DNA of 64,000 nt from Sphingomonas sp. S-NIH.Pt15_0812 (GTDB lineage Bacteria > Pseudomonadota > Alphaproteobacteria > Sphingomonadales > Sphingomonadaceae), in the NCBI RefSeq assembly GCF_003951315.1, contig NZ_QLJH01000001.1:186001-250000 (forward strand), in the 5' to 3' direction. The translations under genes and the position numbers were made by a program. Shown here one piece after another: positions 53,860 to 63,074 of the stretch (position 1 is its first letter; each line of letters starts with the position of its first letter). The notes beneath the pieces were generated by a model that was not told where the DNA came from, searched no databases, and saw nothing but the letters and a program-made list of their open reading frames with translations.

Positions 53860-54791
53860 TTGCGCTTGTCCTCCACGCCGGCGATGATACGGCTGACTTC
53901 GTTGGCGTCGAAGGGGCGCAGGTCGGTCATCCCCTCGCCGACGCCGATGGCGTGGATGGGCAAGCCGTATTTCTCCGCCGCCGCGACCAGCACGCCGCCG
54001 CGCGCGGTGCCGTCCAGCTTGGTCATGACCAAGCCGGTGACGCCGGCCACGTCCTTGAACACCTCGATCTGGTTGAGCGCGTTCTGCCCCGTGGTGGCGT
54101 CCAGCACCAGCACCACGTCATGGGGGGAGGCGGGGTTGAGGCGGCCGAGCACGCGGCGGATCTTGGCCAACTCGTCCATCAGCTCGCGCTTGTTCTGGAG
54201 GCGGCCGGCGGTGTCGACGATCAGCACGTCGATGCCGGTCTCGGTCGCCTGCTTCACGGCCTCGAACACGATGCCGGCGGCGTCGCCGCCCTCCTTGCCG
54301 GTGACGATCGGCACGCCGACCCGCTCCGCCCAGGTGCGCAGCTGCCCGATCGCGGCGGCGCGGAACGTGTCGCCCGCCGCCAGCATCACGCCGTAATCCT
54401 GCTCCATCAACAGATGCGCCAGCTTGGCGATCGTCGTCGTCTTGCCCGAACCGTTGACGCCGATCACCAGGATCACCTGCGGCCGGGGGAAGGCGGTGAC
54501 CTCCAGCGGCGTGGCGACTCGGGCCAGCGCCTTCTCCACCTCCTCCGCCACGACCAGGCGGATGCCGAGTTCCTCCATGTTCCGCTCGAACGTGCCCTCC
54601 GCCAGGCGGGTGCGGATATGGCCGGCGGTCTGCGGCCCCAGGTCGGAGGCGATCAGCGCCTCCTCGATCTCGTCGAGCGTCGCGTCGTCGAGCCGCGCGC
54701 CGCCCAGGCCGGCGAGATTGCCGACCAGCCGGTCCGAGGTGCGCTTGAAGCCGCCGAGCAGCTTCTCGTGCCAGGATGGGGTGGTGCTCAT
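53856..54791 (-). CDS. ftsY: Signal recognition particle receptor FtsY
   Basis: FtsY docks SRP-ribosome complexes at the membrane. The 311-residue product has a short N-terminal region, an N domain (DEIEEALIASDLGPQTAGHI), and the G domain with Walker A VIGVNGSGKTTTIAKLAHLL, AAGDTFRAAAIGQL, DVLIVDTAGRLQNKRELMDE, TKLDGTARGGVLVAAAEKYG and GVGEGMTDLRPFDANE. There is no long acidic A domain of the E. coli type, as is usual in alphaproteobacteria. Start ATG 54791, overlapping mtaB by 4 bases; upstream frame is not conserved. Ffh, its partner, is encoded at 58762. Confidence 0.97.
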   Translation of the reverse strand: MSTTPSWHEKLLGGFKRTSDRLVGNLAGLGGARLDDATLDEIEEALIASDLGPQTAGHIRTRLAEGTFERNMEELGIRLVVAEEVEKALARVATPLEVTAFPRPQVILVIGVNGSGKTTTIAKLAHLLMEQDYGVMLAAGDTFRAAAIGQLRTWAERVGVPIVTGKEGGDAAGIVFEAVKQATETGIDVLIVDTAGRLQNKRELMDELAKIRRVLGRLNPASPHDVVLVLDATTGQNALNQIEVFKDVAGVTGLVMTKLDGTARGGVLVAAAEKYGLPIHAIGVGEGMTDLRPFDANEVSRIIAGVEDKRK

Positions 54792-55996
54792 AGCAGGGTT
54801 CCGATGAGGTTGGTGTCGGTCGCGCCGGTCACCGCGACGCGCCGGAGCGTGCCGGGTTCGGCGGGGGAGGTGCAATGGATATCGGCGAAATTGCCGGCGT
54901 GGCCGCGGGTGCCGGGCCGCTCGACCAGGATCGCCTGTTCGCTGCCGACCAGGGAGGCGAGCCAGCGGCCACGCCGCGCCGCCGCCGCCGCGCGCAGCCG
55001 GGCGGCGCGCTCGCGGCGACGCTCCGGCGCGACCTGCGGCATCCGCGCGGCCGGCGTGCCGGTGCGCGGCGAATAAGGAAAGATATGCGCATGGACGATG
55101 TCCGCATCGTCGATCAGCGCCAGCGTGTCGGCGAACATCGCGTCATCCTCGGTCGGGAAGCCGGCGATCAGGTCCGCGCCGATCGCCAGTTCGGGGCGCG
55201 CCGCCTTCAGCCGCTCGACCAGCGCGACCGACTGGGCGCGGGAGTGACGGCGCTTCATGCGCTTCAGGATCAGGTCGTGGCCGGCCTGGAGCGACAGATG
55301 GAGATGTGGCATCACCCGTGGTTCCTGAGTCACCAGCGCGAACAGCCGCTCGTCGATCTCGACCGAATCGAGCGAGGACAGGCGCAGGCGCGGCAGGTCT
55401 GGCACATGGGTGAGGATACGCTCGACCAGCGCCCCCAGGGTCGGGCGGCCGGGCAAGTCGGGGCCGTAGCTGGTCAGGTCGACGCCGGTCAGCACCACCT
55501 CCTGGTGGCCGGCCTCGACCAACGCGCGCACGCGATCGATCACCAGCCCCGCCGGCACCGACCGGCTGCTCCCTCGTCCCTGCGGAATGATGCAGAAGGT
55601 GCAGCTATGGTCGCAGCCATTCTGCACCTCGACGAATGCGCGGGCATGGCCGGCAAAGGCCACCGGCATGAGCGAAGGGCGGGCGCCCCATGTGGCGGGC
55701 GCCAGCTTGGCGCCATTGGCGACGACGCGCGCCACTTCCGGCATCGCCGCGAACCCGGCCGGATCGATCGTCGCGGCGCAGCCTGTGACGACGATCGCCG
55801 CGCCCGGCCGGTCGCGCGCGGCGCGGCGGATCGCGGCGCGGGTCTGCTTCACCGCCTCGTTGGTCACCGCGCAGCTGTTGACGACCACCATGTCGCGCGC
55901 GTCATCGCGCCCGGCGAGCAGGGTGCGGATCGTTTCGCTCTCGGCTATGTTGAGTCGACAGCCGAGGCTGACGACCTCCGGCTCGGGGAGAGACAT
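54788..55996 (-). CDS. mtaB: tRNA t6A37 methylthiotransferase
   Basis: MtaB adds a methylthio group to t6A at position 37 of tRNAs reading A-starting codons; a radical-SAM enzyme with two [4Fe-4S] clusters. The 402-residue product has the N-terminal cluster region SLGCRLNIAESETIRTLL, VVNSCAVTNEAVKQTRAAIR and VVTGCAATIDPAGFA, and the radical-SAM motif CDHSCTFCIIPQGRGSSRSV. It continues with LTGVDLTSYGPDLPGRPTLG and IGADLIAGFPTEDD, and ends in a TRAM-like region. It overlaps ftsY by 4 bases. Start ATG 55996 (MSLPEPEVVSLGCRLN) is the family N terminus. It starts back-to-back with the DUF924 gene. Confidence 0.95.
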   Translation of the reverse strand: MSLPEPEVVSLGCRLNIAESETIRTLLAGRDDARDMVVVNSCAVTNEAVKQTRAAIRRAARDRPGAAIVVTGCAATIDPAGFAAMPEVARVVANGAKLAPATWGARPSLMPVAFAGHARAFVEVQNGCDHSCTFCIIPQGRGSSRSVPAGLVIDRVRALVEAGHQEVVLTGVDLTSYGPDLPGRPTLGALVERILTHVPDLPRLRLSSLDSVEIDERLFALVTQEPRVMPHLHLSLQAGHDLILKRMKRRHSRAQSVALVERLKAARPELAIGADLIAGFPTEDDAMFADTLALIDDADIVHAHIFPYSPRTGTPAARMPQVAPERRRERAARLRAAAAARRGRWLASLVGSEQAILVERPGTRGHAGNFADIHCTSPAEPGTLRRVAVTGATDTNLIGTLL

Positions 55997-56570
55997 GGCA
56001 GGCGATCTAGTGACCCAAGGCGTGCAAGTCCATGACATGGCCCGGGCGGTACTCGACTATTGGTTCGGGCTGTCGCAGGAGGCGCAGTTCGGCAAGGATG
56101 CCGAGCGCGATCGATGGATCGCCGACCGCTTCGGCGCGGCGCGCGACGTGGTGCTGGCGAGCGAGGCGGCCGGCTGGCGCGACTCGGCGGACCCGATGCT
56201 GGCGGCGATCATCCTGCTCGACCAGTTCTCCCGCAACATCTATCGCGGTCAGGCGGCGGCCTTCGCCGCCGACGACCTGGCGGCGCGGTTGACCCAGGAG
56301 GCGATGGAGCTGGGCTTCGATCGCGACCTGCCGGCGGAGCGACGCGTGTTCCTCTATATGCCGCTGATGTATGCCGAGGATGCCGGCTTGCAGGATCTGA
56401 GCGTACGGACCTTCGAGGCATTGGGCATTCCCACCAACGTCGATTTCGCGCGCGATCACCGGGCGGTCTACCAGCGCTTCGGTCGGTTTCCGGGGCGCAA
56501 TGCGGCGCTGGGGCGGACCGACACGCCCGAAGAGGAAGCCTATCTGCGTGAAACCGGCGGCGGCTGGTAA
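55995..56570 (+). CDS. DUF924-family protein
   Basis: A 191-residue soluble helical protein of the DUF924 family (tetratricopeptide-like helical bundle), function unknown. The marks are ARAVLDYWFGLSQEAQFGKD, PMLAAIILLDQFSRNIYRGQ, AAAFAADDLAARLTQEAMEL, RRVFLYMPLMYAEDAGLQDL and FARDHRAVYQRFGRFPGRNA, LGRTDTPEEEAYL. The start at 55995 has GGAG 4 bases upstream and overlaps the divergent mtaB start; ATG 56037 would remove 14 residues and better match many homologues. The conserved Asp/His-rich helices have suggested a metal- or substrate-binding role, but no reaction is established. Confidence 0.9.
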   Translation: MAGDLVTQGVQVHDMARAVLDYWFGLSQEAQFGKDAERDRWIADRFGAARDVVLASEAAGWRDSADPMLAAIILLDQFSRNIYRGQAAAFAADDLAARLTQEAMELGFDRDLPAERRVFLYMPLMYAEDAGLQDLSVRTFEALGIPTNVDFARDHRAVYQRFGRFPGRNAALGRTDTPEEEAYLRETGGGW

Positions 56571-56715
56571 CAGGGCGGCGTATACAGAAAATCCGGACTT
56601 CGTGACCGGGGGGCGATCAAATCGGCCATAAGCAAGAGGTAAGCAGACGGACATCCCGCCTCGCCGAGCTTTGCGTGAGGAGGTGTCCGCCCCTCATGCA
56701 TCTCCGGGAGCCGCC

Positions 56716-58581
56716 ATGACCTTCATCCACAATCTCAGGATATCCCTGAAGATCACCCTGCTGCTGCTGGCGATGGGGGCGATCACGCTGACCGTCGCCG
56801 TCAACGGCGTGATGGCGCTCCGGTCGTCCGACGACACCTATACGCGTTTGATCTCGACCAAGATGGTCCCGGCGATCCGCCTGTCGCAGGCGAACCGCCG
56901 CGTGCTGGAGATGGGGCTCCGCTCCTATCAGGTGATCGCCTATGGCGCCGACACGCCGATGGGCAGGGATGCGGCGGCGGAGGAACTCGCGTCGTTCAAC
57001 CAGGCGATGGTCCGGATCAAGGAGGTCGGCTTGGTCGATCCCTCCCAGAAGACCGTGGTGGATGGTTTCGTCACGCGCCTGCGGAGGCTGCACGCCAGTT
57101 GCCAGGCGGCGATCGCGGCGGCGCAGCGTAAGGATATCGCCGCCGCGCGGGCGATCCTGGTGTCGGTCGACCGGCGCAGCCAGCAGATGCGCAGCGAGAT
57201 GATCCCCTATTCCAACCGGCAGATCGAATTCTCGCAGACCGAGTCGGACGGCGTGACCGACCGGATGCATGCCACCGCCTGGAAGATGATGCTGACCGCC
57301 TTGCTCGGCATCCTGGCCGGGATCGGCGCGGCGCTGGCGCTGACGCGGTCCAGCATCACCGGGCCGCTCACCCGCCTGCGCGACCAGATGGGCCGCTATG
57401 CCGCCGGCCATTATGCCGAGGAGGTCGGCGACACGGATCGCAAGGACGAGGTGGGCGCCATGGCCCGCACGGTGCGCGTGTTCCGCGAGAATGGCATCGC
57501 CAAGGCCGCGGTGGACGCGGAGAAGGCCGCGCGCGACGCCGAACAGCATATGGTGGTGGACACCGTCTCCTCGCATCTGTCGCGCCTCTCGGACGGCGAC
57601 CTGAGCAGCCCGATCGCCGCCACCTTCCCGCCCGACTATGAGGCGCTCAAACGCAACTTCAACGAGGCGCTGGACAAGCTGCGCGGCCTGATCGGCGCGG
57701 TGTCGGACGGGGCGGTGGCGATCCGCAGCGGCTCGGGCGAGATCGCGCAGGCGGCGGAGGATCTGGCGCGCCGCACGGAGGGCAACGCCTCCTCGCTGGA
57801 GCAGACCGCCTCCGCGATCACGCAGATGGACGAGCGGCTGAAGGCCACCGCCGATGCCGCCGGCCGGACCGTGAATCGCGCGGACCAGGCGATCACCACC
57901 GTCGGCGGCGGCCGGGTGGTGGCGGACGAGGCCGTCCAGGCGATGGGCCGGGTCTCCGAAAGCGCCAAGGGCATCGATTCGGTGATCGAGGGGCTCGACA
58001 AGATCGCCTTTCAGACACGCGTGCTGGCGATGAACGCGGCGGTGGAATCGGGACGCGCAGGCGATGCCGGGCGCGGCTTCGCGGTCGTCGCCGATCTGGT
58101 GTCGGCACTGGCGATGCGCTCCGAGGAAGAGGCGAAGCGCGCCCGCGAACAGCTGACCGCGACCCAGGCGGATATCGTCACCGCGGTCGAGGCGGTGCAG
58201 AAGGTCGACGGTGCCTTGTCGGCGATCTCCGGCGACGTGACCGAGGTGCACGGCCTGCTGGCGATCATCGCCACCGACAATCAGGCGCAGGCGGCGGCGA
58301 TCACCCAGGTCGCCAGCACGATCAGCAGCATGGATCGCAGCACCCAGCAGAATGCCGCGATGGTGGAGGAAACCTCCGCCGCCGCCCGCAATCTGGCGAG
58401 CGAGACCGCGCACCTCGCCGACCAGGCCGCTCGGTTCGATACGGGAGGCGCTTCGATGGCGCGTCGCTTCGAGGGTCCGGTTCGACCGCTTCCGGCCGAG
58501 GCGCTGCCATCCCTGGTCCGCGCGCGCCAGCCGGTGTCCGCGCAGGGCGGCGATGATGGAGAGGATTGGGCGTCCTTCTGA
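56716..58581 (+). CDS. Methyl-accepting chemotaxis-like protein with divergent hairpin tip
   Basis: A 621-residue sensor. A membrane span lies in [20 protein letters not shown] (residues about 13-33), a four-helix-bundle extracytoplasmic domain follows (to about 190), a second span at [18 protein letters not shown], a HAMP segment ([20 protein letters not shown], then [20 protein letters not shown]), and the signalling coiled coil. The hairpin tip reads [20 protein letters not shown] then [20 protein letters not shown]; against the usual EIAFQTNLLALNAAVEAARAGE it has Arg for Asn, Met for Leu and SG for AA, so CheA/CheW coupling may be changed. The C-terminal DDGEDWASF resembles a CheR-binding pentapeptide. 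GGGAG lies 5 bases before ATG 56716. No che genes are adjacent. Ligand unknown. Confidence 0.93.
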   Translation: MTFIHNLRISLKITLLLLAMGAITLTVAVNGVMALRSSDDTYTRLISTKMVPAIRLSQANRRVLEMGLRSYQVIAYGADTPMGRDAAAEELASFNQAMVRIKEVGLVDPSQKTVVDGFVTRLRRLHASCQAAIAAAQRKDIAAARAILVSVDRRSQQMRSEMIPYSNRQIEFSQTESDGVTDRMHATAWKMMLTALLGILAGIGAALALTRSSITGPLTRLRDQMGRYAAGHYAEEVGDTDRKDEVGAMARTVRVFRENGIAKAAVDAEKAARDAEQHMVVDTVSSHLSRLSDGDLSSPIAATFPPDYEALKRNFNEALDKLRGLIGAVSDGAVAIRSGSGEIAQAAEDLARRTEGNASSLEQTASAITQMDERLKATADAAGRTVNRADQAITTVGGGRVVADEAVQAMGRVSESAKGIDSVIEGLDKIAFQTRVLAMNAAVESGRAGDAGRGFAVVADLVSALAMRSEEEAKRAREQLTATQADIVTAVEAVQKVDGALSAISGDVTEVHGLLAIIATDNQAQAAAITQVASTISSMDRSTQQNAAMVEETSAAARNLASETAHLADQAARFDTGGASMARRFEGPVRPLPAEALPSLVRARQPVSAQGGDDGEDWASF

Positions 58582-58595
58582 ACGCCCTTCGATCC

Positions 58596-58623
58596 GCCCC
58601 GCGCTTGCCAAGCGCGGGGCTTT
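58596..58623 (+). terminator. Rho-independent terminator of the MCP gene
   Basis: A perfect 11-base stem GCCCCGCGCTT / AAGCGCGGGGC with loop GCC, followed by TTTCCCC; 14 bases after the stop codon. Confidence 0.85.
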
Positions 58624-58761
58624 CCCCTAAGGCCGCGCAATCGTTCCGTTGTCGGACGCTGATGACACGCATGACCGCCATTGTCGCGGCATGCACGCTG
58701 GCCGGCGAGGTTTCGCCCGCCGGCGCTTTTGCGTTTGGCCCGAGTAGAGGTTGTTGTCCCC

Positions 58762-60282
58762 ATGTTCGAGAGTCTGAGCGACCGGCTTGGCGGTGTCTTC
58801 GACCGTCTGCGTGGGCGTGGCGCGCTGACCGAGGCGGATGTCCGCACCGCGATGCGCGAAGTGCGCGTGGCGTTGCTGGAGGCGGACGTGGCGCTGCCCG
58901 TCGCCCGCCAGTTCGTCGACAAGGCGACCGAGCAGGCGATCGGCCAGAACGTGCTGCGTTCGGTCACGCCGGGCCAGCAGGTCATCAAGATCGTCAACGA
59001 CGCGCTGGTCGAGATGTTGGGTGCGGACGAATCGACCCTGCTGCTCGACGTCACGCCGCCGGCGGTGGTGATGATGGTCGGCCTGCAGGGCTCGGGCAAG
59101 ACGACGACCACCGCCAAGATCGCCAAGCGCCTGTCGCAGGGCACGCTGGCGAATCGCGACCGCAAGAAGGTGCTGATGGCGTCGCTCGACGTCGCGCGTC
59201 CCGCGGCGCAGGAACAGCTCGCGACGCTCGGCACCCAGGTCGAGGTGACGACTCTGCCGATCATCGCCGGCCAGCAGCCAGTCGAGATCGCGCGGCGCGC
59301 GATGCAGGCGGCGAAGCTCCAGGGCTTCGACGTGCTGATGCTCGACACCGCCGGTCGCCTGCACGTCGACCAGGCGCTGATGGACGAGATGAAGGCGGTC
59401 GCCGACATCGCGAAGCCGCAGGAAATCCTGCTGGTGGTCGATGCGCTGACCGGCCAGGACGCGGTCAACGTCGCCTCCAGCTTCTCCGAGCAGGTGCCGC
59501 TGACCGGCGTGGTGCTGACCCGCATGGACGGCGATGCGCGCGGCGGCGCGGCGCTGTCGATGCGCGCGGTCACCGGCAAGCCGATCAAGTTCGCCGGCAC
59601 CGGCGAGAAGATGGACGCGCTGGAGGCTTTCCACCCCGAGCGGGTGGCCGGGCGCATCCTGGGGATGGGCGACGTCGTCTCGCTGGTCGAGCGCGCGGCG
59701 GAGTCGATCCAGCAGGAAGATGCCGAGCGCATGGCCATGAAGATGGCCAAGGGTCAGTTCGACATGAACGACCTGCGCGGCCAGTTGGCGCAGATGCGCC
59801 GCATGGGTGGCCTGGGCGCGCTGGCGGGCATGATGCCCGGCATGAAGAAGGCGCAGGGCGCGCTCCAGCAGGCGGGTGGCGACAAGATCCTGATCCACAT
59901 GGATGCGATGATCGGCTCGATGACCCCCAAGGAGCGGTCCAAGCCGGAGTTGATCAACGCCAAGCGCAAGATCCGCATCGCCAAGGGCTCCGGCACGACC
60001 GTGCAGGACGTGAACAAGCTCCTGAAGATGCATCAGGAAATGTCCACTGCGATGAAGAAGCTCAAGAAGATGGGCGGCATCAAGGGGATGATGGCGATGC
60101 TCGGCAAGGGCGGTCTGGGCGGTGGCCTGGGCGGCCTGGGCAATGCGATCGGCGGGCCCGGCATGGGCGACCTGATGCAGAAGGCGGCAGGCGGCAAGAC
60201 GCTGCCCGGCCTGGATGCGCTCGGCAGCGGCGACATGCCCAAGCTGCCGCCCGGTTTCGAAGGTTTGTTGAAGAAGAAGTGA
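58762..60282 (+). CDS. ffh: Signal recognition particle protein Ffh
   Basis: Ffh binds 4.5S RNA and signal peptides and docks at FtsY. The 506-residue product has an N domain (LSDRLGGVFDRLRGRGALTE, AMREVRVALLEADVALPVAR), the G domain with GLQGSGKTTTTAKIAKRL at about 108, SLDVARPAAQEQL, DVLMLDTAGRLHVDQALMDE, VDALTGQDAVNVA and LTRMDGDARGGAALSM, and the methionine-rich M domain (GLGALAGMMPGMKK, MNDLRGQLAQMRRMGGLG). The tail has Gly/Met repeats LGGGLGGLGNAIGGPGMGDL and a basic end. A hairpin (GCCGGCG/CGCCGGC, 58701-58724) stands upstream. It leads the ffh-rpsP-rimM cluster. Confidence 0.98.
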   Translation: MFESLSDRLGGVFDRLRGRGALTEADVRTAMREVRVALLEADVALPVARQFVDKATEQAIGQNVLRSVTPGQQVIKIVNDALVEMLGADESTLLLDVTPPAVVMMVGLQGSGKTTTTAKIAKRLSQGTLANRDRKKVLMASLDVARPAAQEQLATLGTQVEVTTLPIIAGQQPVEIARRAMQAAKLQGFDVLMLDTAGRLHVDQALMDEMKAVADIAKPQEILLVVDALTGQDAVNVASSFSEQVPLTGVVLTRMDGDARGGAALSMRAVTGKPIKFAGTGEKMDALEAFHPERVAGRILGMGDVVSLVERAAESIQQEDAERMAMKMAKGQFDMNDLRGQLAQMRRMGGLGALAGMMPGMKKAQGALQQAGGDKILIHMDAMIGSMTPKERSKPELINAKRKIRIAKGSGTTVQDVNKLLKMHQEMSTAMKKLKKMGGIKGMMAMLGKGGLGGGLGGLGNAIGGPGMGDLMQKAAGGKTLPGLDALGSGDMPKLPPGFEGLLKKK

Positions 60283-60332
60283 TCCGGCTCCGGCCGATAT
60301 CCCCAAAAACGTGAAGCAAGGACTAGATTAAA

Positions 60333-60722
60333 ATGGCACTCAGCATTCGTCTGTCGCGTGGCGGCTCCAAGAAGCGTCCCTACTACCGCATCGTCGTGGC
60401 CGATGCGCGCAGCCCGCGCGACGGCAAGTTCATTGAGAAGATCGGCAACTACAACCCGCTGCTCGCCAAGGACAATGAGCAGCGCATCGTGCTCGACGCC
60501 GAGCGCGCCAAGCACTGGCTCGCCAATGGCGCGCAGCCGACCGACCGCGTCGCCCGTTTCCTGGACCAGGCCGGCGTCCGCGAGCGCGCCGCGCGCAACA
60601 ACCCGAACAAGGCGAAGCCGGGCGAGAAGGCGACCGAGCGCGCCGAGGAGCGCGCCGAGAAGCTGAAGGCCGCGCAGGAAGCCGCCGCCGAGTCGACCGG
60701 CGAGACCGCAGCCGCCGAGTAA
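60333..60722 (+). CDS. rpsP: 30S ribosomal protein S16
   Basis: S16 helps 16S rRNA assembly. The 129-residue protein begins [20 protein letters not shown], continues [20 protein letters not shown] and [19 protein letters not shown], with an Ala/Glu/Lys-rich C-terminal extension (about 85-129, [20 protein letters not shown]) common in alphaproteobacteria. It follows ffh by 50 bases. A hairpin with a UUCG loop comes 10 bases after the stop. Confidence 0.98.
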   Translation: MALSIRLSRGGSKKRPYYRIVVADARSPRDGKFIEKIGNYNPLLAKDNEQRIVLDAERAKHWLANGAQPTDRVARFLDQAGVRERAARNNPNKAKPGEKATERAEERAEKLKAAQEAAAESTGETAAAE

Positions 60723-60732
60723 TCGGTCGGGT

Positions 60733-60761
60733 GACGGGGGCGGCCTTCGGGTCGTCCCGTC
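60733..60761 (+). terminator. Hairpin after rpsP
   Basis: GACGGG-(G)-GCGGCC pairs with GGTCGTCCCGTC around a TTCG loop (12 pairs, three of them or fewer G:T, one bulged G). No T-run follows, so it may attenuate rather than end transcription into rimM, which lies about 375 bases on. Confidence 0.5.
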
Positions 60762-60988
60762 GCCTTGTGGTCTGGCGCTGGCCTATCGCCATTTCCGAGC
60801 CTCCCTGCCTCGGCGGGGATGCGGTTGGGGGCGGCCTGGCCTTCATGCCTGTTCCGCCACCGGACCTGGCTATGCCGGGGCGGAGCGGAACGGGCGGCGC
60901 TCGCAGCCCTTGCCCCGTCCGCTGATCGTCCTGTGGCAGCGTAACGGGCCGTCATGCGTTTCCCCTCTGCAACCCGTGGAGACGATGC

Positions 60989-61156
60989 ATGACCGAACAG
61001 GACCCCGATCCCCGCACCGCGCCGGAAGACGGCGAGGATGCGACCCCCAAGCGTGCGCCGCTCAGCGACGCCAGCAATGACGGCCAGTCGGCCCAGGCTC
61101 CGGCCGAGGGCGACGATAGCGCCGCCCCGGAGACCGATGGTTCCCCCCAAGGCTGA
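60989..61156 (+). CDS. Small acidic disordered protein before rimM
   Basis: A 55-residue protein without hydrophobic or catalytic features: MTEQDPDPRTAPEDGEDATP, then KRAPLSDASNDGQSAQAPAE and GDDSAAPETDGSPQG. The composition (Asp, Glu, Ser, Pro, Ala) indicates an intrinsically disordered acidic protein. GGAG lies 7 bases before the ATG at 60989. Its last 20 bases overlap the rimM start in another frame, which suggests coupled translation. No homologue is recalled; a chance ORF is not excluded, but the ribosome binding site and overlap support it. Confidence 0.5.
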   Translation: MTEQDPDPRTAPEDGEDATPKRAPLSDASNDGQSAQAPAEGDDSAAPETDGSPQG

Positions 61157-61643
61157 TCCCGCCCCGCCGGTCGAATCCGGCCCCGTCACGTTGGCTGCCA
61201 TCATCGGCGCGCACGGCGTGGCGGGCGAGGTGCGGCTGAAGGTGTTCGCCGACGATCTGTCGCCCTTTACCCGTTTCAACGACGGTGCGCTGACGCTGAC
61301 CAGCCTGCGCCCCGGCAACAATGGCGCGATCGCGCGCTTTGCCGAAATCCGCGACCGCAACGCCGCCGAGGCGATGCGCGGCACTACGCTGACCGTGCCC
61401 CGGTCCGAGCTGCCGCCGCTGGCGGAGGGCGAATATTATCATGCCGACCTGATCGGCTTGCCCGCCGTCACCCCGACCGGCGAGCCGCTCGGCACCGTCG
61501 TCGCCGTGGACAATTTCGGCGCGGGCGACGTGATCGAGGTCGAGCGGCCGACCGGCAAGCGCTTCATGGTGCCGATGCGCCCCGAAGCGGTGCCCGAATG
61601 GTCGCCCGAGCGGATGGTGATCGAACCCGACTTCGCCGCCTGA
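61137..61643 (+). CDS. rimM: 16S rRNA processing protein RimM
   Basis: RimM assists 30S head maturation and binds S19. The 168-residue product has VTLAAIIGAHGVAGEVRLKV, FADDLSPFTRF, NAAEAMRGTTLTVPRSELPP, the PRC-barrel start LAEGEYYHADLIGLPAVTPT and the end VPMRPEAVPEWSPERMVIEP. The N terminus is extended by about 14 residues (MVPPKADPAPPVESGP) relative to short RimM proteins. In many bacteria trmD and rplS follow; here an APC permease gene comes next, so the usual rpsP-rimM-trmD-rplS order is broken. Confidence 0.96.
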   Translation: MVPPKADPAPPVESGPVTLAAIIGAHGVAGEVRLKVFADDLSPFTRFNDGALTLTSLRPGNNGAIARFAEIRDRNAAEAMRGTTLTVPRSELPPLAEGEYYHADLIGLPAVTPTGEPLGTVVAVDNFGAGDVIEVERPTGKRFMVPMRPEAVPEWSPERMVIEPDFAA

Positions 61644-61651
61644 GCGGGCCG

Positions 61652-63070
61652 ATGCCGCCATCCTCGCTGTGGCTGCGGCTGATCCGCTGCAAGCCGGTCG
61701 CCGACTACTATACCCGTCCCGAAGGGGAGGGAGAGGATGAACGGTCGCTGGCGCGCAGTTTCGGCCTGTTCCAGCTGACCATGCTGGGCGTCGGCGCGAC
61801 GATCGGCACCGGCATTTTCGTGGCGCTGACCACGGCGGTGCCGGAGGCGGGGCCGGCGGTCACCGTTTCCTTCGTGCTGGCCGGCATCACCGCCGCCCTG
61901 ACCGCGCTCTGCTATGCCGAGCTGGCCTCGACCGTGCCGGCGGCGGGGTCGTCCTATTCCTATGCCTATGCGACGCTGGGCGAGCTGGCGGCCTTCCTGA
62001 TCGGAGCGTGCCTGCTGCTGGAATATGGCGTGTCGGCCTCCGCCATCGCGGTCGGCTGGGGCCAGTATCTCAACGAGCTGTTCGGGCTGACGATCGGCTG
62101 GCGGATGCCCGATGCGCTCGCCCGGCCGCCGGGGGCGGGCGGGATCGTCAACCTGCCGGCGGTGCTGCTGGTCGGCCTGTGCCTGATCGTGCTCCTGCGC
62201 GGCGCGCGCGAATCGGCCACCGCGAATGCCGTGCTGGTCGTCGCCAAGCTGGCGGTGCTGGCGCTGTTCGTCGGCATCGCGCTGGCGCATTTTTCCGTCA
62301 GCCACTTCCATCCCTTCGCCCCCAGGGGATGGGCGGGGGTCGGCTCGGCGGCCTCGTCGATCTTCTTCTCCTATATCGGCATCGACGCGGTATCGACGGC
62401 GGGGGAGGAGGTGCGCAATCCGCGCCGCAACCTGCCGCTGGCCATCATCCTGTCGCTGCTGATCGTCACCGCCGCCTATATTTTGGTGGCGGTCGCGGCG
62501 CTGGGCGCGCAACCCTGGACCTCGTTCGCGGGGCAGGAGGCGGGCCTGGCGGTGATCCTGCGCGACCTGACCGGCCAGGGCTGGCCGGCGGTGCTGCTGT
62601 CGCTGGGCGCGGTCGCCTCGATCTTCAGCGTGACGCTGGTCGTGCTCTACGGCCAGACGCGCATCCTCTATGCGATGAGCCGCGACGGACTGCTCCCCGC
62701 CTTCTTTCGCCAGGTCGACCCGGTGACGCAGGTGCCGCGCCGCAATAGCTGGGTGGTGGCGACCGGCGTCGCGCTGCTCGCCGCGGTGGTGCCGCTCGAC
62801 GTGCTGGTCAACCTGACCAGCATGGGCACGCTGATCGCCTTCGCCGCCGTGTCGATCGGCGTCATCCTGTTGCGGCGTCGGCGGCCGGACCTGCCGCGCG
62901 GCTATCGGGTGCCGCTCTATCCGGTGCTGCCGATCCTGAGCGTGGTGGCGTGCCTCTATCTGATCGTCGGGCTGCCGGTCGACACCTTCCTGCTGTTCGG
63001 CCTGTGGATCGGCGCGGCCTGCATGATCTATTTCGGCTATTCGATCCGGCGGTCGGCGCTCGCGGAATAG
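61652..63070 (+). CDS. APC-family amino acid permease
   Basis: A 472-residue inner-membrane transporter of the cationic amino acid branch. Conserved text is SFGLFQLTMLGVGATIGTGI, FVALTTAVPEAGPAVTVSFV, ALCYAELASTVPAAGSSYSY and ASSIFFSYIGIDAVSTAGEE, matching the permease at 36378 almost word for word in the first 90 residues. It has 12 or so spans and a short tail. The opening PPSSLWLRLIRCKPVADYYT differs. ATG 61652 is 8 bases after the rimM stop. Substrate unknown; basic or broad amino acids likely. Confidence 0.93.
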   Translation: MPPSSLWLRLIRCKPVADYYTRPEGEGEDERSLARSFGLFQLTMLGVGATIGTGIFVALTTAVPEAGPAVTVSFVLAGITAALTALCYAELASTVPAAGSSYSYAYATLGELAAFLIGACLLLEYGVSASAIAVGWGQYLNELFGLTIGWRMPDALARPPGAGGIVNLPAVLLVGLCLIVLLRGARESATANAVLVVAKLAVLALFVGIALAHFSVSHFHPFAPRGWAGVGSAASSIFFSYIGIDAVSTAGEEVRNPRRNLPLAIILSLLIVTAAYILVAVAALGAQPWTSFAGQEAGLAVILRDLTGQGWPAVLLSLGAVASIFSVTLVVLYGQTRILYAMSRDGLLPAFFRQVDPVTQVPRRNSWVVATGVALLAAVVPLDVLVNLTSMGTLIAFAAVSIGVILLRRRRPDLPRGYRVPLYPVLPILSVVACLYLIVGLPVDTFLLFGLWIGAACMIYFGYSIRRSALAE

Positions 63071-63074
63071 CCTG

